Assembly (NCBI GenBank): GCA_018399515.1
Contig: JAGYOB010000227.1
Coordinates: 1-7,254 of the forward strand
Direction of reading: 5' to 3'
DNA length: 7,254 bases
Source: Candidatus Nanopelagicales bacterium
GTDB lineage: Bacteria; Actinomycetota; Actinomycetes; S36-B12
The notes under the pieces are model-generated. The model worked only from the letters and a program-made list of their open reading frames with translations. It searched no databases and had not been told where the DNA came from. How positions within the stretch are numbered: position 1 is the first letter of the stretch; the number at the start of each line of letters is the position of its first letter. A program made the translations under genes and the position numbers. Below, one piece after another: positions 1 through 5,993 of the stretch.

Positions 1-1484
1 TCGAGGACATAGGTATGCACACCCAGAGCGTGCAGTCGGCCCTCGGTGGCATCGGCGATCGTCGACTTGCCGGAGCCGGGAAGCCCGGTGAACCACACCA
101 CCCGGGGACGCTGATTCTTCAACAGCGCCCGAGCTTCACGATTGACCTCGTAGCTGTGCGGAACGACGTTGAGCGCTCGACGCAGGGCGTGCGTGACCAT
201 GCCCGCAGCGACCGTGTCGGCGGTGACGCGATCGACGAGGAGGAATCCACCGGTGTCCCGGCACGTCGCATACGAATCGAGCGGGATCGGAGTATCCGTC
301 GCTACCTCGATGCGACCGATGTCGTTCATTTCAAGGACACGGGCTGCGAGTTGCTGGCCTGAGACGACGTCGCGGCGATGGCGCACAACCGTGACGGTGG
401 CCGGGACGCTGCGCGGACCGACCATCAGCATGTAGGACCGGCCGTGCATGAGGGGCTCTTCGCCCGTCCACACCACATCGACGGAGAATCGGTCAGCCGG
501 TTGCGGCCAGGCAGTGCTCCCGTTGCTGTCTGCGCCGGCTGCGGCAAGCAGATCGCCCCGCGTGACATCGACTTCACGGTCGAGGACGAGGGTGATCGCT
601 TCACCGGCTCGAGCCAGAGCCAGATCCCCGTCGAAGGCGACGATGCGGGCGATCTTGGCCGTAACGCCGCTGTCAGCGACCACCACATCGTCGCCCGGGC
701 GAACCTCACCGGCCGCGATAGTTCCGGCGTAGCCACGGAAGTTGCCTTCTGCGCGGACGATGTACTGAACCGGGAATCGGAAGGGTGTTGCAACAATCGA
801 CGGTGGCGTCCACTCCTCCAGAGCGCGCAACAGGAACGGCCCGTGGTACCACGGCATTCGAGCGGAGGCGGATGTGACGTTGTCGCCAGCGAAAGCGCTC
901 ACCGGAATGGCGAGCACCTCGTCGATACCTAGTCGCGCGGCAGCGGCCTTCACTGCACCACTGAGTTCCTCGAAGGTCGCATGCTCGTATCCGACAAGAT
1001 CCATCTTGTTGATCGCCACGATGATGCTCTTCACTCCCATGAGCGCACACACCGTCAAATGCCGGAAGGTCTGCGGTCGCACTCCGCGTGCGGCGTCGAT
1101 GAGTAGAACCGCAACTTCAGCATTGGAGGCCGCGACGGCCATGTTGCGGGTGTACTGCTCGTGGCCGGGCGCATCGGCAATGATGACCCGTCGCCCGTTG
1201 GGAAGGTACATGTGCCGATAAGCGACATCAATGGTGATGCCCTGTTCGCGTTCGGCCTCCAAACCGTCGGTGAGCAGGGAAAAATCAACCTCGCCCACCG
1301 GAATCGTCGAACCGCCTCGCCGGGTGCGGCGAGCGTATTCGAGTTGATCCTCCGGGATCGACCCGGTCTCAGCGAGAAGACGCCCGATCAATGTTGACTT
1401 TCCGTCATCAACCGAGCCGCAGGTGACGAGTCGAACAACAGGAATCGCTTCCAGTGACGTAGTGCGCGTGAGCAACTCAGTCAT
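1..1484 (-). CDS. cysNC: CysNC/NodQ-type fusion: sulfate adenylyltransferase GTPase subunit + adenylylsulfate (APS) kinase, C-terminus cut by window edge
   Basis: Reading the minus strand from ATG at 1484 gives 494 open codons running off the window. The first ~450 residues are CysN, the regulatory GTPase of ATP sulfurylase, which couples GTP hydrolysis to APS formation by CysD. Visible GTPase motifs are the P-loop GSVDDGKS (23-30), EREQGITID (78-86), DAPGH (104-108, where DTPGH is usual) and NKMD (159-162), followed by beta-barrel domains from about 235. From about 456 a second protein begins, with NQRPRVVWFTG and the P-loop GLPGSGKST (467-475). This is the start of APS kinase (CysC), which phosphorylates APS to PAPS; most of that domain lies beyond base 1. 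The fusion matches NodQ and CysNC architecture. Only two bases separate it from the cysD stop, so the pair is co-transcribed and probably translationally coupled. Family assignment is very secure; whether the kinase domain is intact cannot be seen. Confidence 0.96.
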   Translation of the reverse strand, partial: MTELLTRTTSLEAIPVVRLVTCGSVDDGKSTLIGRLLAETGSIPEDQLEYARRTRRGGSTIPVGEVDFSLLTDGLEAEREQGITIDVAYRHMYLPNGRRVIIADAPGHEQYTRNMAVAASNAEVAVLLIDAARGVRPQTFRHLTVCALMGVKSIIVAINKMDLVGYEHATFEELSGAVKAAAARLGIDEVLAIPVSAFAGDNVTSASARMPWYHGPFLLRALEEWTPPSIVATPFRFPVQYIVRAEGNFRGYAGTIAAGEVRPGDDVVVADSGVTAKIARIVAFDGDLALARAGEAITLVLDREVDVTRGDLLAAAGADSNGSTAWPQPADRFSVDVVWTGEEPLMHGRSYMLMVGPRSVPATVTVVRHRRDVVSGQQLAARVLEMNDIGRIEVATDTPIPLDSYATCRDTGGFLLVDRVTADTVAAGMVTHALRRALNVVPHSYEVNREARALLKNQRPRVVWFTGLPGSGKSTIADATEGRLHALGVHTYVL

Positions 1485-1486
1485 GA

Positions 1487-2404
1487 TTAGAAGTACCCCT
1501 CGGCTTTCTTGGCTTCCATCGATCCGGAACCTTCTCCATCGATGAGTCGGCCGGCTCGTTCGGAGATGTTGCTCTCGAGCATCTCAGCAATCAGCGTGTC
1601 AAGATCAGCCGCCGTCGATTCGACGGCGCCGCTGAGCGGATAGCAGCCTAGAGTCCGGAAGCGAACGCTTTTGACCATCGGTTCCTCACCGTCACGCAAC
1701 GGCAGACGGTCGTCATCGACCATGATGAGAGTCCCGTCGCGCTCGACTACAGGGCGCTCCTGGGCGAAATACAACTCGGGGATCTCGATATTCTCTCGAC
1801 GGATGTAGCGCCAGATATCGAACTCGGTCCAGTTGCTGATCGGAAACGCTCGCATCGACTGGCCCTCGGTCAATCGCGTGTTCGCGGTGTGCCAGAACTC
1901 CGGTCGCTGCTTACGCGGATCCCAGCGATGGCCCGGTTCGCGCAAACTGAAAATCCGCTCCTTGGCTCGTGACTTCTCCTCATCGCGCCGAGCGCCACCG
2001 ATCGCACAATCGGCCTGTAGCGAATCCAAACCCTCACGCAGCGCCACGGTCTTCATGATCCGGGTGTATTCGTGCGCGCCGTGTGTGAACGGCGTCACCC
2101 CTTCAGCGACAGCCTCGTGGTTCGTAGCCACCACCAGATCGAGGTCGAGCTCCCGCGCCATCCGGTCACGGAAAGCGATCATCTCCTTGAACTTCCAGGT
2201 CGTATCGATGTGCATGACCTTGAACGGGATAGGCGATGGATGGAAGGCTTTGCGGGCGAGGTGCAGCAGAACGCTGGAGTCTTTGCCGATGGAGTACAGC
2301 AGTACTGGACGACGAAACGCCCCGGCGACCTCTCGGTAGACCCCGATGGCCTCCGCCTCGAGGGCGTCGAGGACGTCGTTCTCCGAGACAGCAGAAACCG
2401 TCAC
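1487..2404 (-). CDS. cysD: CysD/NodP-type sulfate adenylyltransferase catalytic subunit
   Basis: CysD transfers AMP from ATP to sulfate to give APS, working as a heterodimer with the CysN GTPase, which is the next gene. The 305-residue protein has the PP-loop SIGKDSS (38-44), GGARRDEEKSRAKERI (136-151), RTLGCYPLSGAVES (250-263) and the family C-terminus ending KKAEGYF. Length is typical. SIGKDSS and the GCYPLSGA stretch place it with the E. coli/rhizobial NodP type; the M. tuberculosis CysD, as I recall it, has SGGKDS instead. I chose GTG at 2404 because an AGGAGAAGGG Shine-Dalgarno lies about 9 bases before it. A TTG at 2428 would put that site inside the gene and has GGAG directly abutting it. 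The gene follows oxygenase A after about 100 bases and runs into cysNC. Role (primary sulfur assimilation or PAPS supply for sulfation) is inference. Confidence 0.96.
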   Translation of the reverse strand: MTVSAVSENDVLDALEAEAIGVYREVAGAFRRPVLLYSIGKDSSVLLHLARKAFHPSPIPFKVMHIDTTWKFKEMIAFRDRMARELDLDLVVATNHEAVAEGVTPFTHGAHEYTRIMKTVALREGLDSLQADCAIGGARRDEEKSRAKERIFSLREPGHRWDPRKQRPEFWHTANTRLTEGQSMRAFPISNWTEFDIWRYIRRENIEIPELYFAQERPVVERDGTLIMVDDDRLPLRDGEEPMVKSVRFRTLGCYPLSGAVESTAADLDTLIAEMLESNISERAGRLIDGEGSGSMEAKKAEGYF

Positions 2405-2438
2405 ACCCTTGAACCCTTCTCCTGGCAACTCCGTGAAC

Positions 2439-2462
2439 TGCAGTCACGCTACCTGGACTGCA
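2439..2462 (-). promoter_or_regulatory. Hairpin in the cysD 5' leader
   Basis: In the 103-base gap between oxygenase A and cysD the transcript contains the perfect 7-bp stem TGCAGTC/GACTGCA around a 10-base loop (CAGGTAGCGT). It ends about 35 bases before the chosen cysD start. A smaller dyad (GTTGG/CCAAC, 2481-2496) lies just upstream. There is no U-tract, so a classical terminator is unlikely. It could be an operator, a processing site or an attenuator; nothing shows which. The 69-nt element found before both oxygenases is not present here. Confidence 0.35.
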
Positions 2463-2507
2463 CCCGAGCCCATCCGTGAGGTTGGGGTAATCCAACTGAT
2501 TCGCGGA

Positions 2508-3293
2508 TCAGGCCTCGCTCATCGCCGTTGTCGTCGTCCCTGTGGCAGCCGCGCGTGCTGCACGCCGCTCGGCAACCTCAGCCTCAGCAGCTTCAGCCAT
2601 GCCTGCGGGCAGTTCGGGACTCTCGATGCGGGTGATCGGATGGCGAACCCCGATGTAGGCATCGAGGTCCGGCCCAGCCTCCCACGACGTGATCAGGCAG
2701 TAGCGCAACTGCGGACCGGGATGCCACACGGCGTGCCACAGCCGCTGCGTGTCGATGATGACCTGGGTACCTGCAGGCAGGGGTACGCGCGTCTCAGTCG
2801 AAGGATCGTCGCGGTCCTCGCGCAGGATCATCACGCTGTCGGAATCGTCGGTGAGATTGAAGAACCCGCGCACGATCCATCCGGTGCCCTCGGGATTGAG
2901 GCGGTTGTTGTCATCGATATGCAGGTTGTAGATCGCCTCGGCATACGTGTTCGGCTTCAACTCGATCACCCGGCACCGGCCGATGTTCGCCCCCGGCTCT
3001 TCGGCTCGCGCCTTGAGATGCGGTGCCTTGGCGATATTCGATTCGACCCAGACTCCGTCCTTGTCGGTCTTCGGCGGGTCGTGGTGCCAGAAGCCGTTGC
3101 ACTCAAGGTCGCCGTAGGCAGAGGCCAGCGGGGCGAATCGGGTGTCACCGGAGGACTTCCAGTCGACGTACTCGATATCGAGCCACTCAGCCGGGTCGGC
3201 TGGCTGATCGTAAGAATCGAGGACGACGTAGCCGGTTTCTGCGAAGACGGGCAAAGTGACATAGTCACGGGGGTCCATGGACGATTCGGTCAT
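2508..3293 (-). CDS. Putative Fe(II)/2-oxoglutarate-dependent oxygenase, paralog A
   Basis: A 261-residue soluble protein with no signal peptide or membrane segment. I do not recognise a named family, but the layout fits a double-stranded beta-helix oxygenase. It has an HxD pair in YNLHIDDNNR (H125, D127), a distal histidine in RLWHAVWH (H187, possibly H191) and an arginine ten residues later in RYCLITSW (R197), which would bind 2-oxoglutarate. Known families with HxD...H...R hydroxylate or otherwise oxidise small molecules or peptides; the substrate here is unknown. The start at 3293 follows GAGG with 7-base spacing (a GAGGAG lies further upstream), and the paralog aligns from this region. 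About 129 of 209 aligned residues (21-229) match paralog B without a gap. The last ~35 residues are Ala/Glu/Arg-rich and diverge, but both proteins end in SEA. It sits between paralog B and cysD and has its own structured-RNA leader. Confidence 0.8.
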   Translation of the reverse strand: MTESSMDPRDYVTLPVFAETGYVVLDSYDQPADPAEWLDIEYVDWKSSGDTRFAPLASAYGDLECNGFWHHDPPKTDKDGVWVESNIAKAPHLKARAEEPGANIGRCRVIELKPNTYAEAIYNLHIDDNNRLNPEGTGWIVRGFFNLTDDSDSVMILREDRDDPSTETRVPLPAGTQVIIDTQRLWHAVWHPGPQLRYCLITSWEAGPDLDAYIGVRHPITRIESPELPAGMAEAAEAEVAERRAARAAATGTTTTAMSEA

Positions 3294-3320
3294 GGCGTGG
3301 CCTCGACTCCTCGGTGCTGA

Positions 3321-3335
3321 CAGCGTCTGACGCTG
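3321..3335. repeat. Inverted repeat CAGCGT-CTG-ACGCTG upstream of oxygenase A
   Basis: A perfect 6-bp dyad with a 3-base centre, ending 27 bases before the oxygenase A start codon. The leader of oxygenase B carries a close relative (4306-4320, CAGCGTC-GT-GACGC) at a similar place. The rest of the two leaders outside this dyad and the 69-nt element shows no obvious similarity. It could act as an operator in DNA or as a hairpin near the ribosome-binding site in RNA. Confidence 0.4.
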
Positions 3336-3426
3336 CGACGGATGCAACGGCACCAGTATGGATGATCGCCAGGGCCGCACCGCCCGCGACACACGCGGCC
3401 GGGTCGGGTGATGGACCACACCTGAG

Positions 3427-3495
3427 TGGAAACTTCGGGCGAATCTTCGGGTGGAACGTGCCCATGTTGGGCCTGAATCGCCCGAAGAAGGGCTA
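3427..3495 (-). ncRNA. Candidate structured cis-regulatory RNA, copy 1 (leader of oxygenase A)
   Basis: The minus-strand transcript begins this element at the TAG stop of oxygenase B (3495-3493). Outer stem P1 pairs CUUCGGGCGAUUC (3487-3475) with GAUUCGCCCGAAG (3445-3433): 12 pairs and one internal U-U mismatch. Inner stem P2 is GCCCA-ACA-UGGGC (3472-3460). Between them are a 2-base 5' joiner (AG) and a 14-base 3' joiner, ACGUUCCACCCGAA. P1 is followed by UUU. The second copy at 4393-4462 has the same fold with compensated base changes, while the joiner differs at only two bases. The element ends about 130 bases before the oxygenase A start. A Rho-independent terminator is a weaker alternative, because it does not explain the conserved asymmetric loop. 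I recognise no known riboswitch class. The ligand, if any, is unknown. Confidence 0.65.
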
Positions 3496-4272
3496 GGCCT
3501 CAGAACGGACGGTGGTGGGGTCGTACCCGTAGCGCTCGGTGCGCTTGCGGCGACGGTCCTGGGCTTGGACCTCTGCCTGCACGACCATCTCCTCGTCGAG
3601 TTCGGGGGTCTCGACATCGACGGTCGGACCATTGGCGAAGATCCATTTCTCCAGCTCCGGCCCGGACTCGTATGAGGTGATCAGGCAGTAGCGCGGCTCG
3701 TCACCGTCGTGCCACACCGAATGCCACATACGCTGGGAATCCACCACGATCCTTGCTCCGGCAGGCAGCGCGATCAACGTCTGTGTCGATGGATCATCGA
3801 TGTCCTCGCGCAGCACCATGTACGACGTCTCATCATCGGTGAGGTTCTGGAATACCCGCACGACCCAACCCTCCCCCTCAGGGTTGAGTCGGTTGTTGTC
3901 GTCGAGATGGGAGTTGTACAACGCATCGGCGAAAGTGTTGGGTTGTAGTTCGATGATGCGTACCCGACCAACGTTCGCCTCGACCTCCATCGCCTTGCGG
4001 GCGATGGTCGGTGCGGTGGCTACTTGGGATTCGATCCAGACACCGTCCTTGTCGGTCCGCGGCGGATCGAAATGCCAGAAGGCGTTGCACTCGATGCCAC
4101 CACTCACTGATGCAAGCGGGGCGAATCGTGTGTCGCCCGATGACTTCCAGTCGACGTATTCGAGGTTGCGCCATTCACCGGGATCGATGGCCTCGCCATC
4201 GCGGGATAACACGACATAGCCCTTCTCTTCCAGAATCGGCATGCAGAAATATCGGGAACGACGCTCAGACAC
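3493..4272 (-). CDS. Putative Fe(II)/2-oxoglutarate-dependent oxygenase, paralog B
   Basis: A 259-residue soluble paralog of the next gene downstream, with the same proposed metal site: H122 and D124 in NSHLDDNNR, distal H184 in RMWHSVWH, and R194 in RYCLITSY. Blocks shared with the paralog include EYVDWKSSGDTRFAPLAS, TDKDGVW and DDNNRLNPEG. These suggest the same fold and possibly related substrates; the substrate is not known. I chose GTG at 4272 because it follows a near-perfect AAGGAGGAG with about 4 bases spacing and aligns with the start of paralog A. Longer upstream readings run through the leader RNA and have no support. The C-terminus (about residue 230 on) is charged, diverges from the paralog and ends in SEA. 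The two genes most simply arose by tandem duplication of a leader-plus-gene unit. Confidence 0.8.
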   Translation of the reverse strand: MSERRSRYFCMPILEEKGYVVLSRDGEAIDPGEWRNLEYVDWKSSGDTRFAPLASVSGGIECNAFWHFDPPRTDKDGVWIESQVATAPTIARKAMEVEANVGRVRIIELQPNTFADALYNSHLDDNNRLNPEGEGWVVRVFQNLTDDETSYMVLREDIDDPSTQTLIALPAGARIVVDSQRMWHSVWHDGDEPRYCLITSYESGPELEKWIFANGPTVDVETPELDEEMVVQAEVQAQDRRRKRTERYGYDPTTVRSEA

Positions 4273-4305
4273 GGGACTCCTCCTTCGACGGCTGGGACCA
4301 GTCTC

Positions 4306-4320
4306 CAGCGTCGTGACGCA
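4306..4320. repeat. Inverted repeat in the oxygenase B leader, related to that before oxygenase A
   Basis: CAGCGTC-GT-GACGC contains a perfect 5-bp dyad, placed 33 bases before the GTG start. It shares CAGCGTC and GACGC with the dyad before oxygenase A. A further small hairpin of the leader, GGGAC-CAAA-GTCCC, lies at 4352-4365. Function is unknown; an operator or a leader hairpin are both possible. Confidence 0.35.
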
Positions 4321-4392
4321 CTCGCCTCGGCACCGAACGACCCGTGTCGGGGGGACCAAAGTCCCTGCCAGAGAGCCGGACCCGGAATGCAC

Positions 4393-4462
4393 TGGAAAAC
4401 TCCGGGCAGTTCTTCGGGTAAAACGTGCCCTCCTAGGGCCTGATCTACCCGGAGAAGGGCTA
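4393..4462 (-). ncRNA. Candidate structured cis-regulatory RNA, copy 2 (leader of oxygenase B)
   Basis: It begins at the TAG stop of the methyltransferase gene (4462-4460). P1 pairs CUCCGGGUAGAUC (4454-4442) with GAACUGCCCGGAG (4412-4400), including one U-G wobble and one A-A mismatch. P2 is GCCCU-AGG-AGGGC (4439-4427). The joiner is ACGUUUUACCCGAA, and P1 is followed by UUUU. Relative to copy 1, three P1 pairs and one P2 pair changed on both sides with pairing kept, one C-G became U-G, and the U-U mismatch became A-A. Just downstream, UCCGGG (4386-4381) could also pair with the 3' arm of P1 (CCCGGA, 4406-4401), which would allow an alternative fold. The oxygenase B start is about 120 bases further on. 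Confidence 0.65.
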
Positions 4463-5284
4463 GAGGATGGGGGCGTAGAGGCAGATCGCTGCTGCGGCGG
4501 CGAGGTTCAGACTCTCGGCGCCACCGCGGATCGGGATCGCGATACGGGCATCGACATCGGCGGCGACCTGCGGGTCCATCCCGTGGGCCTCATTGCCGAA
4601 CACCCACGCGATATTCCCCGACAACAACTCGGCGGCCTCGGGCGACCCCAGCACGACATCACCTCGACCGTCGGCAGCGAGCGTTGTCACACCGTCGGCG
4701 CGCGCCTGTTCGATCACCTTGTCTACCGTGACATCGGTGAAAATCGGGATATCGAAGATGGAGCCAGCAGTGGCGCGGACGCACTTGCCGTTATGCGGAT
4801 CAACCGACCCGGGGGTGAACACCAGCGCGCAGGCGCCCGCTGCATCGGCGGTCCGGATGATCGTGCCGGCATTGCCCGGATCGCTGATCCGGTCCAAGAC
4901 CACCAGCATCTGAGGATGCACTCCATCGGCCGTGCACGGATAGCCCGTCCAGGATCGGGTTACCAGCGGGCACACCGCGATCACGCCCTGGGGATGATCA
5001 GTTTCGGCCATTGCTCGAGCGACAGAGTCGGCCATCCGTGCAACCCGCGCCCCACCGTCGAGGGCCGATCGCACCAGGTGCGGGTAGGCCCGTGCCGCAT
5101 CCTCGGTGACGTACAACTCACGGATGCGATCGTGCCGGGAGGCTACTTCGACGGCCTGAGGGCCCTCGACGACGAAGGCACCGCGCTCAGCGCGATGCCT
5201 TCGTTCGTGGAGGGCCCGCACCGCACTCACCCGCGCCGAACGCGGAGAGGTCAGTGTGTCCGGGATTTGCAGTTGTGCGGTCAA
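4460..5284 (-). CDS. TrmH/SpoU-family RNA 2'-O-methyltransferase
   Basis: A SpoU-class (SPOUT) enzyme that would transfer a methyl group from SAM to a ribose 2'-OH, probably in 23S rRNA. In the 274-residue protein, LTSPRSARV and FVVEGPQAV (37-45) form the usual N-terminal RNA-binding part. The three SPOUT motifs follow: DPGNAGTIIRTADAAG (135-150), WVFGNEAHG (227-235) and IPIRGGAESLNLAAAA (250-265). The TTG start overlaps the rplT stop (TTGA) and has no clear Shine-Dalgarno, so it relies on coupling to rplT. The position after rplT matches M. tuberculosis Rv1644 (annotated tsnR), but the exact target nucleotide cannot be read from sequence. It ends abruptly at CLYAPIL, and its TAG is the first triplet of the structured RNA element. 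Relatives often have a few more residues, so the end may have been reset by the cassette junction. Confidence 0.92.
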   Translation of the reverse strand: MTAQLQIPDTLTSPRSARVSAVRALHERRHRAERGAFVVEGPQAVEVASRHDRIRELYVTEDAARAYPHLVRSALDGGARVARMADSVARAMAETDHPQGVIAVCPLVTRSWTGYPCTADGVHPQMLVVLDRISDPGNAGTIIRTADAAGACALVFTPGSVDPHNGKCVRATAGSIFDIPIFTDVTVDKVIEQARADGVTTLAADGRGDVVLGSPEAAELLSGNIAWVFGNEAHGMDPQVAADVDARIAIPIRGGAESLNLAAAAAICLYAPIL

Positions 5285-5652
5285 GCGGCGCTGGGAGCCG
5301 GCAGCGCGTCGCGCGCGATCTGCACCAGTGCGGTGAAAGCCACCTCGTCATTGACGGCCAACTCGGCGAGCATCCGCCGATCAACCTCGACCCCCGCGGC
5401 CTTCAGGCCCTGGATGAAGCGGTTGTAGGTCATCCCGTGCGCCCGGCAGGCAGCGTTGATGCGCACGATCCACAGGCGGCGGAAGTCTCCCTTGCGGGCC
5501 TTTCGATCGTCATAGGCGTAGACCAGGGAGTGGGTTACCTGCTCCTTAGCCTTGCGGTACAGCCGCGACCGCTGGCCGCGGTATCCGCTGGCCTGGTCGA
5601 GGACCTCGCGGCGCTTCTTGTGCGCGTTCACCGCGCGCTTCACGCGTGCCAT
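5281..5652 (-). CDS. rplT: 50S ribosomal protein L20
   Basis: A 123-residue basic protein with the L20 signature: MARVKRAVNAHKKRR, GYRGQRSRLYRKAKEQV, the block RRLWIVRINAACRAHGMTYN and GLKAAGVEVDRRMLAELA. L20 binds 23S rRNA early in 50S assembly. In several bacteria it also represses its own operon, but no known L20 leader motif is evident here. The ATG has GGAG 7 bases upstream. Length is normal for the family. Confidence 0.98.
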   Translation of the reverse strand: MARVKRAVNAHKKRREVLDQASGYRGQRSRLYRKAKEQVTHSLVYAYDDRKARKGDFRRLWIVRINAACRAHGMTYNRFIQGLKAAGVEVDRRMLAELAVNDEVAFTALVQIARDALPAPSAA

Positions 5653-5699
5653 GGCAGTTCTCCTTCGTAGGAACGGGGTCGAAACGGGAAGGGGTCGCT

Positions 5700-5718
5700 G
5701 GGTGCGCTGAGAGCACCC
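5700..5718 (-). promoter_or_regulatory. Hairpin between rpmI and rplT
   Basis: Five bases after the rpmI stop the transcript can form GGGTGC-TCTCAGC-GCACCC, a 6-bp stem with a 7-base loop. There is no U-tract, and the operon clearly continues into rplT. A partial attenuator, an mRNA-stability element or an L20/L35 feedback site are possible; none is shown. Confidence 0.3.
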
Positions 5719-5723
5719 GGGGT

Positions 5724-5918
5724 TCAGCGGCCGAGGAGTCGCTTGACCTTCTTGACATCGGCGGGAGCCACCTCGGCAACACCGGTCAGTCGTCGGGTCC
5801 GCTTGCTCGACTTGACCTCCAGGAGGTGGCGACGGTTGGAGCGCTCATGCATGATCTTGCCGGATCCGGTCACCTTGAATCGCTTCTTGGATCCGCTGTG
5901 GGTTTTCTGCTTGGGCAT
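5724..5918 (-). CDS. rpmI: 50S ribosomal protein L35
   Basis: A 64-residue, very basic protein beginning MPKQKTHSGSKKRFKVTGSG and ending VKKVKRLLGR, which is the complete L35 pattern. It is a structural protein of the large ribosomal subunit. The ATG is preceded by GGGGAG with about 6 bases spacing. The gene lies 75 bases after infC and 71 before rplT, the classical infC-rpmI-rplT order. Confidence 0.98.
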   Translation of the reverse strand: MPKQKTHSGSKKRFKVTGSGKIMHERSNRRHLLEVKSSKRTRRLTGVAEVAPADVKKVKRLLGR

Positions 5919-5993
5919 GTCCTGCTCCCCTTCTCATTTCGTTGCTGCGAGTTGGTGCGAATCGGTGCATTGCTGGTCGAGTGTTGATGGGTG

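Noticed and set aside
378..932. 184-codon plus-strand open frame
   Set aside because: Antisense shadow of cysNC, whose minus frame is open for 494 codons with all GTPase motifs.
2346..3320. 324-codon plus-strand open frame
   Set aside because: Antisense to cysD and oxygenase A, no recognisable domain; long antisense frames are expected in GC-rich coding DNA.
3265..3465. 66-codon minus-strand frame beginning MGTFHPK inside RNA element copy 1 (possible leader peptide)
   Set aside because: Its ATG lies in the P2 hairpin with no Shine-Dalgarno. Copy 2 has an in-frame UAG and no start, though it would read GTFYPK. Base changes follow stem pairing rather than codon positions. It also runs past the oxygenase A start in another frame.
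3294..3632. N-terminal extension of oxygenase A to 374 residues
   Set aside because: The added part reads through the RNA element and the end of oxygenase B in the wrong frame, is Arg/Ser/Pro-rich, and is absent from the paralog; 3293 has a ribosome site.
4273..4392. N-terminal extension of oxygenase B to 299 residues
   Set aside because: Strong AAGGAGGAG directly before GTG at 4272, alignment with paralog A begins there, and the extension is leader sequence.
3427..4462. Reading the two elements as ordinary intrinsic terminators
   Set aside because: U-runs of only 3-4, a two-stem fold with a nearly invariant 14-base joiner, and pair-by-pair compensation are more than a terminator requires. 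Not fully excluded; termination may be part of the function.
4241..5428. 395-codon plus-strand open frame
   Set aside because: Runs opposite the methyltransferase and rplT, whose family motifs are unmistakable; translation is Arg/Gly/His-rich with no family features.
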